Assembly (NCBI GenBank): GCA_030426355.1
Contig: JAUHYQ010000003.1
Coordinates: forward strand, 248,001 to 312,000
Reading direction: 5' to 3'
Source of the DNA: Gammaproteobacteria bacterium
GTDB lineage: Bacteria > Pseudomonadota > Gammaproteobacteria > Steroidobacterales > GCA-2729495
DNA: 64,000 nt
Positions within the stretch are counted from its first letter, which is position 1, and the number at the start of each line of letters is the position of its first letter. Shown piece after piece: positions 9,483-18,330 of the stretch. Below the pieces are notes generated by a model that saw only the letters and a program-made list of their open reading frames with translations, was not told where the DNA came from and did no database searches. The translations under genes were made by a program, and so were the position numbers.

Positions 9483-10889
9483 TTAGTGGGCTTCTTTGTC
9501 GTTCACAACCAGCCCCAGCGTGCGCAAGATGATTTTTATATCCATTGCAAGTGACCACTTGCGCAAATATTCCAGGTCAAACCTTACCCGGCTTTCCATT
9601 TGCGCGACTTCTTTGGTTTCGCCGCGACAGCCGTTTACCTGCGCCCAGCCGGTGATGCCCGGCAATACTTTGTGACGCATCATGTAGCCTTTAATGAGCT
9701 TGCGATAAAGCTCATTGTGGGCTACCGCATGGGGACGCGGCCCCACAATGCTCATATCACCTTTGATCACATTAAAGAACTGCGGCAACTCATCAAGCGA
9801 ATGCTTGCGCAGAAATGCGCCTATGCGCGTAAAACGTTCGTCATTCGCTTCAGCCTGGCGGACATCGTCACCGTCTTCGGTCACCGTCATTGTGCGAAAT
9901 TTATAGACTTTGATTTCTTCGCCGGCGAGCCCGTAACGGCGCTGCTTAAAGAGTACCGGACCCGGCGATGACAACTTTACGCCAGCCGCAATTAGCAACA
10001 GCAAGGGCGAGATTATTGTCAGGATTGCCGCCGAAGCTACCAGATCAAACAGCCGCTTAAGGATGCCGTTATAGCCGTAAAAGGGCGTTTCGCACAGAGC
10101 GAATACCGGCACGCCATGAATGTCATCTATACGAGACTGAATAAGGTCAAAGACAAAAATATCCGGGACAAAATAAATCGATGCCGTGGTGTCCTGTAGT
10201 TGATCCATCAGAACCCGGGTTCGTTCGAGGTGTCGAATAGGCAGTGCAATATAGATTGTTTCGACCCGGTTGGCTTTCACGTATGCGGGCATGTCCGCCA
10301 GGCTTCCAAGTATCTCGCCTTTTTGAATATCGCCCAGGCGTTCCGGGTTTCGGTCTTCGAAGAACCCAAGTAGCTGTAACCCAAGCTGGTCATCGCCCTT
10401 GATATTCTTTGCCAGCTGGAGGCTGACATCGTTTATGCCGCCTATAACCACCTTCTTGCGGCTGTTGGTAAGGTTCATTACATGGACAAGCAGTTCCTGC
10501 AATGCCCATTGTAAGAAAACGATGGCAACCGGATTGAGCAAAAACCAGGTGAACAGCGTCAGACGGGAATAGACGGCTGAGGTCTTGGTGGCATAGCCGA
10601 TGAGCAGTATTGCACCGACTACGACCATCCAGCCGGTAATTATAGTTCCAACGTAGCCACTGAACAGCCGCACCCGATTGTTGCCGGGATGGGCCTTGCG
10701 AACAAAGAGCATGGTGAGAATGACAGCGGTGATGGCTAGCGAGACGTAGTCTTCGTTAATTTTTATGCCGTACAGCGTTGTCAGCAGGAACAGCGAAGCC
10801 GCCGTCGCAATAGGCGCGGCGAGAAACTGGGTCAGTTTCACGAGTAGTACAGACAGGCTGCGAATGCCGATATCCAACGCTCCAACCAC
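9483..10889 (-). CDS. Undecaprenyl-phosphate sugar phosphotransferase (WcaJ/EpsB type)
   Basis: This 468-residue protein has four to five N-terminal membrane spans, a central nucleotide-binding-like domain (about 130-250) and a C-terminal bacterial sugar transferase domain (about 270-468). The latter is marked by KVYKFRTM, LRKHSLDELPQ and GDMSIVGPRP. It transfers a hexose 1-phosphate, usually glucose or galactose, from a UDP-sugar to undecaprenyl phosphate, the first step of repeat-unit assembly at the inner membrane. Length matches the polyisoprenyl-phosphate hexose-1-phosphate transferases. The GTG start overlaps its AAGGAG, so a TTG four codons later (10877) is a possible true start. It is transcribed away from epsE but belongs functionally to that cluster. 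Confidence 0.9.
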   Translation of the reverse strand: MVGALDIGIRSLSVLLVKLTQFLAAPIATAASLFLLTTLYGIKINEDYVSLAITAVILTMLFVRKAHPGNNRVRLFSGYVGTIITGWMVVVGAILLIGYATKTSAVYSRLTLFTWFLLNPVAIVFLQWALQELLVHVMNLTNSRKKVVIGGINDVSLQLAKNIKGDDQLGLQLLGFFEDRNPERLGDIQKGEILGSLADMPAYVKANRVETIYIALPIRHLERTRVLMDQLQDTTASIYFVPDIFVFDLIQSRIDDIHGVPVFALCETPFYGYNGILKRLFDLVASAAILTIISPLLLLIAAGVKLSSPGPVLFKQRRYGLAGEEIKVYKFRTMTVTEDGDDVRQAEANDERFTRIGAFLRKHSLDELPQFFNVIKGDMSIVGPRPHAVAHNELYRKLIKGYMMRHKVLPGITGWAQVNGCRGETKEVAQMESRVRFDLEYLRKWSLAMDIKIILRTLGLVVNDKEAH

Positions 10890-11116
10890 TCCTTGCTTAT
10901 TCTTGTTTTTTGGCGGTGCTGGCAGGCCAGCAGAGCATCATTAGACCACCCATTCTACGGGCAGTTTAATTACAATATTGTGAACCGCATCACACTCCTT
11001 GCGGAGCTTCCTGAAGGCGTCACATTAAGATAACGCGCTAAGCAGCAACTATATATGTTAAACGGGCGGCTGCCAACGGGTTCACATGCCGCCGCTACTG
11101 TGCTGCGGGCTAGAGC

Positions 11117-11512
11117 TCAGGGGGCGTCCGGAGCAGCCGGACGGGCGCGGAGCAGTGATTCAATCTCGGCTTTGCGGCGGTTCAGGTCTGCCAGACGGCC
11201 CTTGATTTGGGCAATTTGCAGCTTGTTGGCACTGTTTTTGGAGCCCAGCTCCGCTTCAAGTTCGCGCTTTGCCGCGTCGATTTCATCAAGGCTGGTGGTG
11301 AGCTCTTCTATGACTGCCTGGTGTTCAACCGGCACCACCGCCGGGTCTTTGGACGACAGCACAAATCTGAAGCGGGTGTCCACAGGCTTACCTGACAGGC
11401 CTCTTTGCTGGGCGTCTGAGGATTCTTCAGTGCCCGGGTTGGTGCTGATGTCACGGTAAAGTGAGGAGTCTCTCCGCCGGCGCGGCTTGTTCTTGTCACT
11501 CATGTTGGTCAT
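11117..11512 (-). CDS. Small coiled-coil protein downstream of the EpsL-like barrel
   Basis: From an ATG at 11512 (or 11503) the product is about 131 residues. The N-terminus is basic and hydrophilic (KNKPRRRRDSS) with no signal peptide, and the C-terminal half is predicted to be a coiled coil (VIEELTTSLDEIDAAKRELEAE, about 75-120). The gene begins four bases after the stop of the outer-membrane barrel gene, so the two are probably cotranscribed. It is not recognised as a named family. A cytoplasmic accessory or scaffold of EPS assembly is one inference from position only. Confidence 0.6.
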   Translation of the reverse strand: MTNMSDKNKPRRRRDSSLYRDISTNPGTEESSDAQQRGLSGKPVDTRFRFVLSSKDPAVVPVEHQAVIEELTTSLDEIDAAKRELEAELGSKNSANKLQIAQIKGRLADLNRRKAEIESLLRARPAAPDAP

Positions 11513-11516
11513 GGGC

Positions 11517-12770
11517 CTAGAAGCCACCCTGCAGGCGAATTTCCAGCAAGTTGTAGTCGTATTCTTCGAATAGGCGATTCGATGTGCGGTCTTCAAACGT
11601 AAACGCACCCGACAACGTCAGCACCCGGTTAATCTCCCAGCTGACACCGGCCTCTGCGGTTTTGACCTTGTCTTTACGCAGAGCCTGGTTAATCGAGCCG
11701 GTGCCTTTGAAATCGCGTTCTTCATACTGTACAAGTCCGTTCAGAAAAATTTTGCCGGTCAGCTGCCACACTGCAGTGCCGCTTAACCCGTCAATAACGG
11801 CGTAATTGGAGATGTCATCGTTCAGCGTGCTGATCTCGCGATAAATTGCGAACTCCGCGTTGCTCGGCTCTTCCGGGTTGCGCACCAGTGTCAGGCGCCA
11901 GGTTACGCCGTCGAAATCAACCTGGCTCGGGCCTTCGTAATCTCGGCTGGTGTAGCGCACCCTGCCGCGCAAACGGGTTTTGCCCGTTACCTTCCAGTTG
12001 GCTGTTGGGCCAAAATTGTATTCATCGTAATCTGCCTGCGGGCAGGTAACCGTGGTTTTGCAGATGTCGTAGCGGCCTCTGACAACATCGGCATCCAGGC
12101 CTATGCGGTTGCCGATCTCATTCAGGTAGTCAACGCCGGCCCCAACCGTACTGCGCTCAACATCCAGTTGCTTGCGGTTGTTAAAGGAAACATCGGTCAG
12201 TTTGCCACGTACATAAGCCTTCCAGTCCCGGGTCACCCAGTAGTTGGCCTGTAACCGCAGATTCTGTCGGGTGCGTATATCCATGGTTTTGAGGGAGGCA
12301 TCAACGGTAAGCGGCATGGCTCCATAATTCACAATGGTCTGATTCTCGTAGGCCTGCTTGGCACGATCGATGTCATAGCCCAGCTCACCGTCCCACTGCT
12401 CAGCCACTTTCCAGTTCCACGTAACATCACCAAACCCGCCGGTGTGATCCTGGCTGTCGAAATCGCTGTATTGGTCGCGATAAATCTCTCCCGTCACAGA
12501 GACGTTTTGTTTGCTGATGTCCAGTGCGCCGTCAACGCCTGCCCGCACGCTGTATATAGTGTCAGAAGGCGTTCGCTTGCCGTCTCGTTCGGCGCCCGGT
12601 TGGTCGGGCAGGCGGAACAGATTAGAGTCGTATCTGACGCCCGCGCCCGCATAGGGTTTGAAAGTTTGCAGGATGTCTTCCAGAGTTTCCGCGGTAGCCA
12701 GAGACGGCGCTGAGGCGGAAAATGTGAAACAAACAACAGCCACCAAAAGATGCATATTTCTGGTTATCAC
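11517..12770 (-). CDS. EpsL-type outer-membrane beta-barrel of the polysaccharide locus
   Basis: This 417-residue protein has a signal peptide ending near SLATAE. It then has alternating amphipathic strands rich in aromatic and charged residues (VTGEIYRDQYSDFDSQ, RVRYTSRDYEG) and ends in LQGGF, a typical barrel C-terminus with terminal Phe. Its size and position divergent from epsE fit the EpsL family of beta-barrels found in Methylobacillus-type EPS clusters, probably serving outer-membrane passage of the polymer. It starts at GTG 12770 with GGGAAGG upstream; an ATG five codons in is an alternative. It shares a 223-base divergent regulatory region with epsE. Confidence 0.75.
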   Translation of the reverse strand: MITRNMHLLVAVVCFTFSASAPSLATAETLEDILQTFKPYAGAGVRYDSNLFRLPDQPGAERDGKRTPSDTIYSVRAGVDGALDISKQNVSVTGEIYRDQYSDFDSQDHTGGFGDVTWNWKVAEQWDGELGYDIDRAKQAYENQTIVNYGAMPLTVDASLKTMDIRTRQNLRLQANYWVTRDWKAYVRGKLTDVSFNNRKQLDVERSTVGAGVDYLNEIGNRIGLDADVVRGRYDICKTTVTCPQADYDEYNFGPTANWKVTGKTRLRGRVRYTSRDYEGPSQVDFDGVTWRLTLVRNPEEPSNAEFAIYREISTLNDDISNYAVIDGLSGTAVWQLTGKIFLNGLVQYEERDFKGTGSINQALRKDKVKTAEAGVSWEINRVLTLSGAFTFEDRTSNRLFEEYDYNLLEIRLQGGF

Positions 12771-12963
12771 GAACCTTCCCTCTGAAATTTGGTCTTAGCC
12801 GCAAGATTATACGCTAACGCGCCCAGCCGGCTTGGCTTCATTGTTCCATAATGCCGGGCAGGGTTCACACAAACGCCGTGTTGCGGCTGCCAAAGCGGGT
12901 TAATCGCCTGCCGGGCACTGGTCAGCCATAGCCATTGGTTTTAAAATCACCGTTCGCTGATTG

Positions 12964-12980
12964 TTTAAGCTCTGCTTAAG
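12964..12980 (+). promoter_or_regulatory. Inverted repeat overlapping the epsE ribosome-binding region
   Basis: TTAAGC and GCTTAA flank a three-base loop at 12965-12979, and the right arm runs into the AAGGA that serves the ATG at 12994. If folded in RNA it would partly hide the binding site; as DNA it could be an operator. No T run follows, so it is not a terminator. Confidence 0.3.
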
Positions 12981-12993
12981 GATAAGAATAATA

Positions 12994-13827
12994 ATGAATA
13001 CCGTTTCTGTCAGCTTGCGCACCTGGTCGGTGGCCATTTTCATCCTGCTCCTGACGGGGCCTGCCGCGGTGCATGCACAGGCAGATGCGACCCTCGGTGC
13101 GGGCGATGTTGTCCGCATAGCCGTTTACGGTCAGGATGATCTGGAGACCGTTTCGCGTATTACCGAGCAGGGGGCCATTATTTTCCCTCTTATTGGTCAG
13201 GTAAAAATCGCGGGCTTGTCAAACCGGCAGGCCGAGGCACTGATCGAAAAAGGGCTGTCAGAAGGGCAGTTCGTGCGTAATCCACAGGTCAGTATTTTTG
13301 TAGAACAACGCGTCCGCGAAGAAACTGATGTGGTCACGGTGATCGGTCAGGTTAAGAAGCCGGGTCGCTTTGCAGTCGACTCATTGTCCGATGAAGGCGC
13401 GCAAAGTATCGCGGGTGTCCTTGCGCTGGCTGGCGGGGTCGGTGACGATGCTGCGGACTACCTGATATTGGCCAGGCAGCGCGAAGGGGGCCCAGAAAAC
13501 GTACGTGTCGACTTGGTAGCCTTGTTGCGCAATGGCGACCTGAGTCAGAACTACGATCTGCAGGGCGGGGATATCGTGTTGGTGCCAGCGATGGACGTGT
13601 TCTATGTATACGGTCAGGTCGAGAAGCCGGGTCGTTATCGTCTGGAACGTGGCATGACGATTATGCAGGCGATCTCTGTCAGTGGTGGTCTGACCATGCG
13701 CGGCACCGAAAAGGGCTTGTCACTGCGGCGTCGTGCTGACAATGGTGATATTGTGAGTGTGAAGTCCGCACTAAACGATGAGCTTCTGCCCAACGACGTC
13801 GTCGTTGTGGACGAAAGTCTGTTTTAG
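12994..13827 (+). CDS. epsE: Polysaccharide export outer-membrane protein EpsE (Wza/OPX family)
   Basis: From ATG 12994 the product is 277 residues with a signal peptide ending AVHAQA. A Poly_export domain comes first (LGAGDVVRIAVYGQDDLE, near mature residue 5). Two SLBB domains follow, recognisable from VIGQVKKPGRF and VYGQVEKPGRYRLERGMTIMQ. It forms the periplasmic and outer-membrane exit channel for the polymer. The protein is shorter than E. coli Wza, as EpsE types are, and has no obvious lipobox. It is the first of a tight run epsE-epsF-epsG. A longer reading from 12961 lacks a binding site and would spoil the signal peptide. Confidence 0.9.
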   Translation: MNTVSVSLRTWSVAIFILLLTGPAAVHAQADATLGAGDVVRIAVYGQDDLETVSRITEQGAIIFPLIGQVKIAGLSNRQAEALIEKGLSEGQFVRNPQVSIFVEQRVREETDVVTVIGQVKKPGRFAVDSLSDEGAQSIAGVLALAGGVGDDAADYLILARQREGGPENVRVDLVALLRNGDLSQNYDLQGGDIVLVPAMDVFYVYGQVEKPGRYRLERGMTIMQAISVSGGLTMRGTEKGLSLRRRADNGDIVSVKSALNDELLPNDVVVVDESLF

Positions 13828-13849
13828 AGGCTGTATCAGCCTCGCGAGG
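13827..13849 (+). other. Alternative hairpins between epsE and epsF
   Basis: GAGGCTG (13827-13833) pairs perfectly with CAGCCTC (13837-13843), starting in the epsE stop. The overlapping ten-base palindrome CCTCGCGAGG (13840-13849) includes the GAGG that serves the epsF ATG at 13860. The two folds exclude one another, so they could tune epsF translation or mark mRNA processing. Confidence 0.4.
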
Positions 13850-13859
13850 TAAAGTTCAG

Positions 13860-15014
13860 ATGAATTTTCCATTGATTGTTCAATTGTTGCGTGCCCGCGC
13901 GGTATTTATCGTTTTTGTGGTCGGGGTGACCTTACTTGCTGCGCTCGCGTTTACCTTGCAGCAGACCAAACGATACACGGCCAGCTCAAGCCTTGTGCTG
14001 ACGTTTAAAGACGCGGGGCCTTTCGACAGCCGTGGATTGCCCACGCAGCTTGCCGGCAGCTACATGGCTACGCAGGTGGATATCATCAATAACCGCAATG
14101 TGGCCGTGAAAGTCGTGGATCAGCTTGGCCTGTCTGATGACCCGGTTGCAGCGGAACGTTATATGAAGCGGCACAAGGGCAACCCGGACTGGTCATCTGA
14201 GGGCGTGCCGAATTTGCGGGAAGTTATTGCCGACGCTTTTCTGGATGACTTGACCGTAAGGCCTGCACGAGAGAGCCGTGTTCTGTCGGTCGAGGTCATG
14301 TCTGCCGACCCGCAATACGCAGCGCAAATCGCCGACGCCTTCACGCAAGCCTATATAGATGCGACGTTGGAACTCAGCATGGAGCCGGCGAGACGAAATG
14401 CGGCATGGTTCGATACGCAGCTGAAGGTTTTACAAACTCGTCTGGAAGAGCAGCAACAAAAGCTCACCGAATATCAGCAGCAGCGGGGCATTGTCGCTAT
14501 AGATGAGCGACTTGATACCGAAACGCGTCGTCTGGAGGATCTGTCATCCAAGTTGACCGCCGCTCAGGCCAATACCTATGAAGTGCGTTCGCGGCAGCTT
14601 GGCGCACAGCATCCCGAGTATTTGCGCGCAGTTGATCAGGAGCGGTCGCTGGAAGCATCCTTGAGTAGGCAGAAAGCCAAGGTTCTTGAAGTCAAGAAAG
14701 AGCGCGATCAGCTGGATTTATTGGTACGTGATCTTGAGAACAGTCGCAGCATGTACGATGCAGCTATACAACGTTACTACCAGACCAGCCTCGAGAGTCA
14801 GTTTAACCAGACTAATATTGCGGTCCTCAATACCGCCAGTATCCCCGAGAAGCCATCAAGTCCTAAAGAGTTTGTGAATATGGCGCTGGGTTTGATACTT
14901 GGCCTGGTGCTAGGGATTGGCACAACCATTATTCTCGAAGTGTTTAATCGGCGTGTGCGCATTGAAGAAGATATCAGGCAAGGGCTTGGCATACCCGTAC
15001 TGGCGAGTATCTAG
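13860..15014 (+). CDS. epsF: Chain-length determinant / polysaccharide co-polymerase EpsF (Wzz family)
   Basis: This 384-residue protein has a membrane span near residues 13-33, a long periplasmic region with heptad-rich coiled coil (about 185-300) and a second span near 340-360 preceded by ASIPEKPSSPKEF, the usual Wzz Pro-rich signature. The short cytoplasmic tail ends before any kinase domain; the kinase is the separate epsG that follows. It controls polymer length and links the inner-membrane polymerase to EpsE. The 32-base gap from epsE holds two mutually exclusive hairpins, one covering the epsF binding site. Confidence 0.88.
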   Translation: MNFPLIVQLLRARAVFIVFVVGVTLLAALAFTLQQTKRYTASSSLVLTFKDAGPFDSRGLPTQLAGSYMATQVDIINNRNVAVKVVDQLGLSDDPVAAERYMKRHKGNPDWSSEGVPNLREVIADAFLDDLTVRPARESRVLSVEVMSADPQYAAQIADAFTQAYIDATLELSMEPARRNAAWFDTQLKVLQTRLEEQQQKLTEYQQQRGIVAIDERLDTETRRLEDLSSKLTAAQANTYEVRSRQLGAQHPEYLRAVDQERSLEASLSRQKAKVLEVKKERDQLDLLVRDLENSRSMYDAAIQRYYQTSLESQFNQTNIAVLNTASIPEKPSSPKEFVNMALGLILGLVLGIGTTIILEVFNRRVRIEEDIRQGLGIPVLASI

Positions 15015-15047
15015 AATTCAGGGTCGCAGGCCCGGAATGGAAGCAAT

Positions 15048-15920
15048 ATGTCTGAACCCATGAAAATGTCGCAGCAAACCATAGAGGTTGCGAATGCGAC
15101 CATGCTAGGGACTCTGCTGATGGAGTCAGGCGTGCTGCGAGAAGCAGATATAGCGCGCGTATTAGTTTGTGCCAAAGAGAAGCAACTGCGCTTCGGTGAC
15201 GCGGCGATCAAGTTGGGTTTGGCAGACAAGTCGGATATAGAACATGCTTTAGCCAGGCAGTTCGAATACCCCTATCTCAAACCAGGGGTGGGGAACTACG
15301 GCAAGGAACTGGTTGCCGCGTACAAGCCGTTCACCCGTCGCGTGGAGTCCTTGCGGGCATTGCGTATGCAGCTCATGCTGCGGTGGTTTGCAGCCGGCCA
15401 TACCGCCCTTGCCGTCGTAAGCGCTAAACCGCGTGAGGGCCGCAGTTATCTGGCAGCGAATCTGGCCATTGTGTTTTCGCAATTGGGCGACCGGACACTG
15501 TTGATTGATGCGAATTTGCAGAATTCGCGACTGCATGAAATTTTTCGTATCAGCAACGAACCTGGCTTGTCGCCGGCATTAGTGGGGCGCACGGGCGGCC
15601 GTCTTGATGTGCACAAAATCGAGCATTTCGAGAATCTTTGGCTGCTCCCCGCCGGTGCTCCGCCACCCAATCCCGAAGAATTGCTGGCCCGCGACGAGTT
15701 CGAGGACATATTGGCGCAGTTAAGCAGCCAATATGACATCATCCTGATTGAGGCTCCGCCGGGCAGCACCGGTATCGGTGCCGAGACCATTGCTTATCGT
15801 TGCGGTGGAGCTTTGTTGGTGGCGCATCGCAATCACACCCCGCTCAGTGACGTCCGGGCGTTTACAGAGCGCCTTAAGGGCCGTGCCGAAATTGTGGGCT
15901 CGGTTTTAAATAGCTTCTAG
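15048..15920 (+). CDS. epsG: EpsG-type BY-kinase-like ATPase with N-terminal MshEN-like domain
   Basis: This 290-residue cytoplasmic protein has two 24-residue motifs at 19-42 (xLGTLLxxSGVL) and 48-71 (RFGDAAIKLGLA...LARQ). They are separated by exactly five residues, the layout of MshEN c-di-GMP-binding domains; the first copy lacks the Arg and Gln. The ATPase domain has a P-loop KPREGRSYLAANLA (Arg132 for Lys, seen in EpsG relatives as I recall them). Its Walker A' is LLIDANLQ, with Asn156 where Asp is usual, and its Walker B-like segment is IILIEAPPG, with Glu235 for Asp. There is no C-terminal tyrosine cluster. It should partner EpsF in the EPS complex. Whether it is an active tyrosine kinase is doubtful from these changes. 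Confidence 0.82.
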   Translation: MSEPMKMSQQTIEVANATMLGTLLMESGVLREADIARVLVCAKEKQLRFGDAAIKLGLADKSDIEHALARQFEYPYLKPGVGNYGKELVAAYKPFTRRVESLRALRMQLMLRWFAAGHTALAVVSAKPREGRSYLAANLAIVFSQLGDRTLLIDANLQNSRLHEIFRISNEPGLSPALVGRTGGRLDVHKIEHFENLWLLPAGAPPPNPEELLARDEFEDILAQLSSQYDIILIEAPPGSTGIGAETIAYRCGGALLVAHRNHTPLSDVRAFTERLKGRAEIVGSVLNSF

Positions 15921-15935
15921 GGCGGGTCCGCGCAG

Positions 15936-16805
15936 ATGCGTGGCAAGTTGACCAAACCAAATTTTCTGGGCATAGGTGCGCAAAAGTGCGCGTCAACCTG
16001 GCTGTATGACATATTAAGCGATCACCCTGAAGTTTGTTTGAGTGATACAAAAGAGCTTGACTACTTTTCGAATTTCTATGATTTCGGGTTTCAGTGGTAT
16101 GAAAGGCAATTCGATCCGCAACCGGGTCACCGCGCGGTAGGCGAAGTTTCGCCGTCATACTTCCATCATCTAAGTGCTCCGCAGAGGGTTCGTGACTATG
16201 CTGCCGATATGCGGCTGATAGTCTTTTTGCGTGAACCCGTGCAGCGCGCGATTTCAAATCACAAACACGAAGTGCGCATCGGGCATTTTGGCGGCGACGA
16301 CCTTTCTTTTGAGAGTGGACTTAAGAATAACCCTCAGTACATTGAGCAGGGTTTGTATGCAACCCATCTGGAACGTTGGCTGCGATATTTTGAGTCGCAA
16401 CAATTGATGGTCGTATTCTTTGACGAAGTTGTTGCCGACGGGGCAAATGTAGCCAAGCGCATTTATGAATTTCTGGGTATAGGTACGGGTCACGTTCCTG
16501 CGGCGTTGAGTCAGCGCTCAAATGAGAGCTATGTGAATCGATCTGCCAGTCTCGAGTCAGCTAAAAATGTGCTGCGTGGGTTGTTGCGCAAGTTGAGGCT
16601 GGGTTGGTTGTGGGAGCTGCTAGGCAAGACTGGGCTCCAGAAAGCCTATCGTTCGGTAAACAGAACGGAGCCTGAAAATGTTATTCCGCCGTTGCAGCGG
16701 CAAACCCGGGAGCAGTTACACGAGTTGTTTGCGGATGAAATCTCTCGTCTGGAAGCGCTGACCGGTGCGGATCTTGCTCGGTGGCGGTCAGGCAGAGCGG
16801 GTTAG
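15936..16805 (+). CDS. Sulfotransferase (heparan-sulfate-sulfotransferase-like), EPS modification
   Basis: This 289-residue protein has a PAPS 5'-phosphosulfate loop GAQKCAST at residues 14-21 and a 3'-phosphate-binding segment FLREPVQRAISNHKHE with Arg99 and Ser107, as in the Sulfotransfer_1/NDST-like family. It would move sulfate from PAPS to a sugar hydroxyl or amine of a nucleotide- or lipid-linked precursor. There is no signal peptide, so it acts in the cytoplasm. It starts 15 bases after epsG and is followed by the polymerase-like gene, so it belongs to the EPS operon. It is the first of three sulfotransferases here and the most divergent of them. The acceptor is unknown. Confidence 0.85.
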   Translation: MRGKLTKPNFLGIGAQKCASTWLYDILSDHPEVCLSDTKELDYFSNFYDFGFQWYERQFDPQPGHRAVGEVSPSYFHHLSAPQRVRDYAADMRLIVFLREPVQRAISNHKHEVRIGHFGGDDLSFESGLKNNPQYIEQGLYATHLERWLRYFESQQLMVVFFDEVVADGANVAKRIYEFLGIGTGHVPAALSQRSNESYVNRSASLESAKNVLRGLLRKLRLGWLWELLGKTGLQKAYRSVNRTEPENVIPPLQRQTREQLHELFADEISRLEALTGADLARWRSGRAG

Positions 16806-16809
16806 CGAC

Positions 16810-18330
16810 ATGGAAAGTCAGCGGCAATTTCTTTTGCAGTCGGTGTTGCTATATGCAATCGGTGGCGGCCTGGCCATAGCATTTGGCTGGATCGCCGGCA
16901 CGGGCAGCCTGCCTGCGGCCGCGGCTGCTATTGGACTTGTAGGCGGCCTGGTCATGCTCACGAGCCCGTCATTGCTGCTTTGGTCCGTGCTTGCCGGGGG
17001 GCTGGTGGTGTCGGGCCTGGCCATGCTTTATGCGCCTCAGCTTCAGCTTATTCGGTGGGGCGTTGCGATCGCATCGGTGATGCTGGTTGCCCTGGCGCTC
17101 ATCGAAAATATATCCCGCCGCAGTATGGGTAAGGATGGCACCGTCTCGCCGATCGCCTGGCAATTGCTTGCGCTGTTCTTTATTACCGCCTTGTCGGGGT
17201 GGGCGAACGGACAGGGGGTCTCGCAGCTGATCGTGGGGTTGAAAAGTTATTTTCAGGTGGCGGGCCTGTTTTTTGCTTTGGTCATGATGCCGTGGCCGCG
17301 TCAGATCATTGATCTGTTCCCTCGCCTTATGCTCTATACCGCGTTTATTCAACTCCCGTTCGTTGCGCATCAGTACCTCTTCCTGGTGCCCTTGCGCACT
17401 GGCTTTGGCGAAGGTGTGGTGCCGTACGATGTAATTGCCGGCACATTTGGCGCATCAAAATTTGGTGGCGGTGCCAACGCGGTATTGTCTGCTTTCATGT
17501 TGATAGTGTTTGCGGTGCTGTTATCGTTATGGAACAACAAGGCCATAACTTTGCGCCGGCTGGTCATTTTGTCTGTGCCGCTGCTTGTGCCCGTTTTCAT
17601 TAATGAAAGTAAGGTTTCAGTGCTTTATCTGTTCGTTATTGTTTGTGTGATTTTCAAAAACGAGATCATTCTTCGACCCGCCCGAGCAATCTTGTCCGCA
17701 GGGTTTCTCGGGCTGACCTTGGCGGGCTTAATGTTTGCTTACTCTGCCTTTTATGCGGACGAAGCGGACGGCATACAAGGGTTCATTGCCGGCACTATTG
17801 AGCAGAACTTCAGCGATACCGAAGGGCATGGCGAGTTTTATCTCAACCGCACGAGTGCGATCAGCTTCTGGTTCCAAGAGCATTCGCTATCGGAACCGAT
17901 GCACGCCCTTATTGGCCACGGCCCCCGAGCTTCGCGCGAGGGAGGCACTGGCCTTGATGCAGGAGTTACGCTGGCCAGTACGCGCTATCCGGGTATGGGC
18001 ATCGGTCTGACCGGAGTTCCCGCCCTGTTGTGGGAAACCGGCGTGCTGGGTCTCGCGATGGTTGCAGCCATGTTTTGGACTGCGTTTCGATCTGCAGGCA
18101 TCCTGCGGCAGCGATTTAGTTCTGACCCATACAAAGCAGGTATTTTCTCTGGCTTACAGGCGGGCGTTGTTATTCTCGCCCTAAGCATGTTTCACAAGTC
18201 GTTTTTTGTGTTTGATATCGGTTATCAAACCCTGATCATGCTGTTGTTCGCGTACCTGACTTATTACCTTAAACAGAAACCAGAGCGTGCCGTATCAAAT
18301 CCCGGCCTTTCGGTCTACAAAAACACATGA
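16810..18330 (+). CDS. O-antigen ligase/polymerase-like polytopic membrane protein (Wzy candidate)
   Basis: From ATG 16810, five bases after the sulfotransferase stop, the product is 506 residues with about eleven or twelve hydrophobic spans. A large extracytoplasmic loop (about residues 320-400; FYADEADGIQGFI to GAGVTLASTRYPG) lies in the usual position of the catalytic loop of Wzy polymerases and WaaL ligases. In this setting, between export genes and a flippase, it is the best candidate for the EPS polymerase. Sequence conservation in the family is low, so the call rests on topology and context. A longer reading from 16765 would overlap the upstream gene. Confidence 0.7.
   Translation: MESQRQFLLQSVLLYAIGGGLAIAFGWIAGTGSLPAAAAAIGLVGGLVMLTSPSLLLWSVLAGGLVVSGLAMLYAPQLQLIRWGVAIASVMLVALALIENISRRSMGKDGTVSPIAWQLLALFFITALSGWANGQGVSQLIVGLKSYFQVAGLFFALVMMPWPRQIIDLFPRLMLYTAFIQLPFVAHQYLFLVPLRTGFGEGVVPYDVIAGTFGASKFGGGANAVLSAFMLIVFAVLLSLWNNKAITLRRLVILSVPLLVPVFINESKVSVLYLFVIVCVIFKNEIILRPARAILSAGFLGLTLAGLMFAYSAFYADEADGIQGFIAGTIEQNFSDTEGHGEFYLNRTSAISFWFQEHSLSEPMHALIGHGPRASREGGTGLDAGVTLASTRYPGMGIGLTGVPALLWETGVLGLAMVAAMFWTAFRSAGILRQRFSSDPYKAGIFSGLQAGVVILALSMFHKSFFVFDIGYQTLIMLLFAYLTYYLKQKPERAVSNPGLSVYKNT

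Noticed and set aside
12771-12993. Sigma-54 promoter for the EPS operon in the divergent gap
   Set aside because: No TGG-N10-GC element with correct spacing was found on either strand; the best sigma-70 matches were too weak to list.
15513-15524. Walker A Arg in place of Lys in EpsG as a sign of a dead kinase
   Set aside because: As far as I recall, GRS occurs widely in EpsG relatives, so on its own it is not evidence; the Asn156 and Glu235 changes are reported instead.
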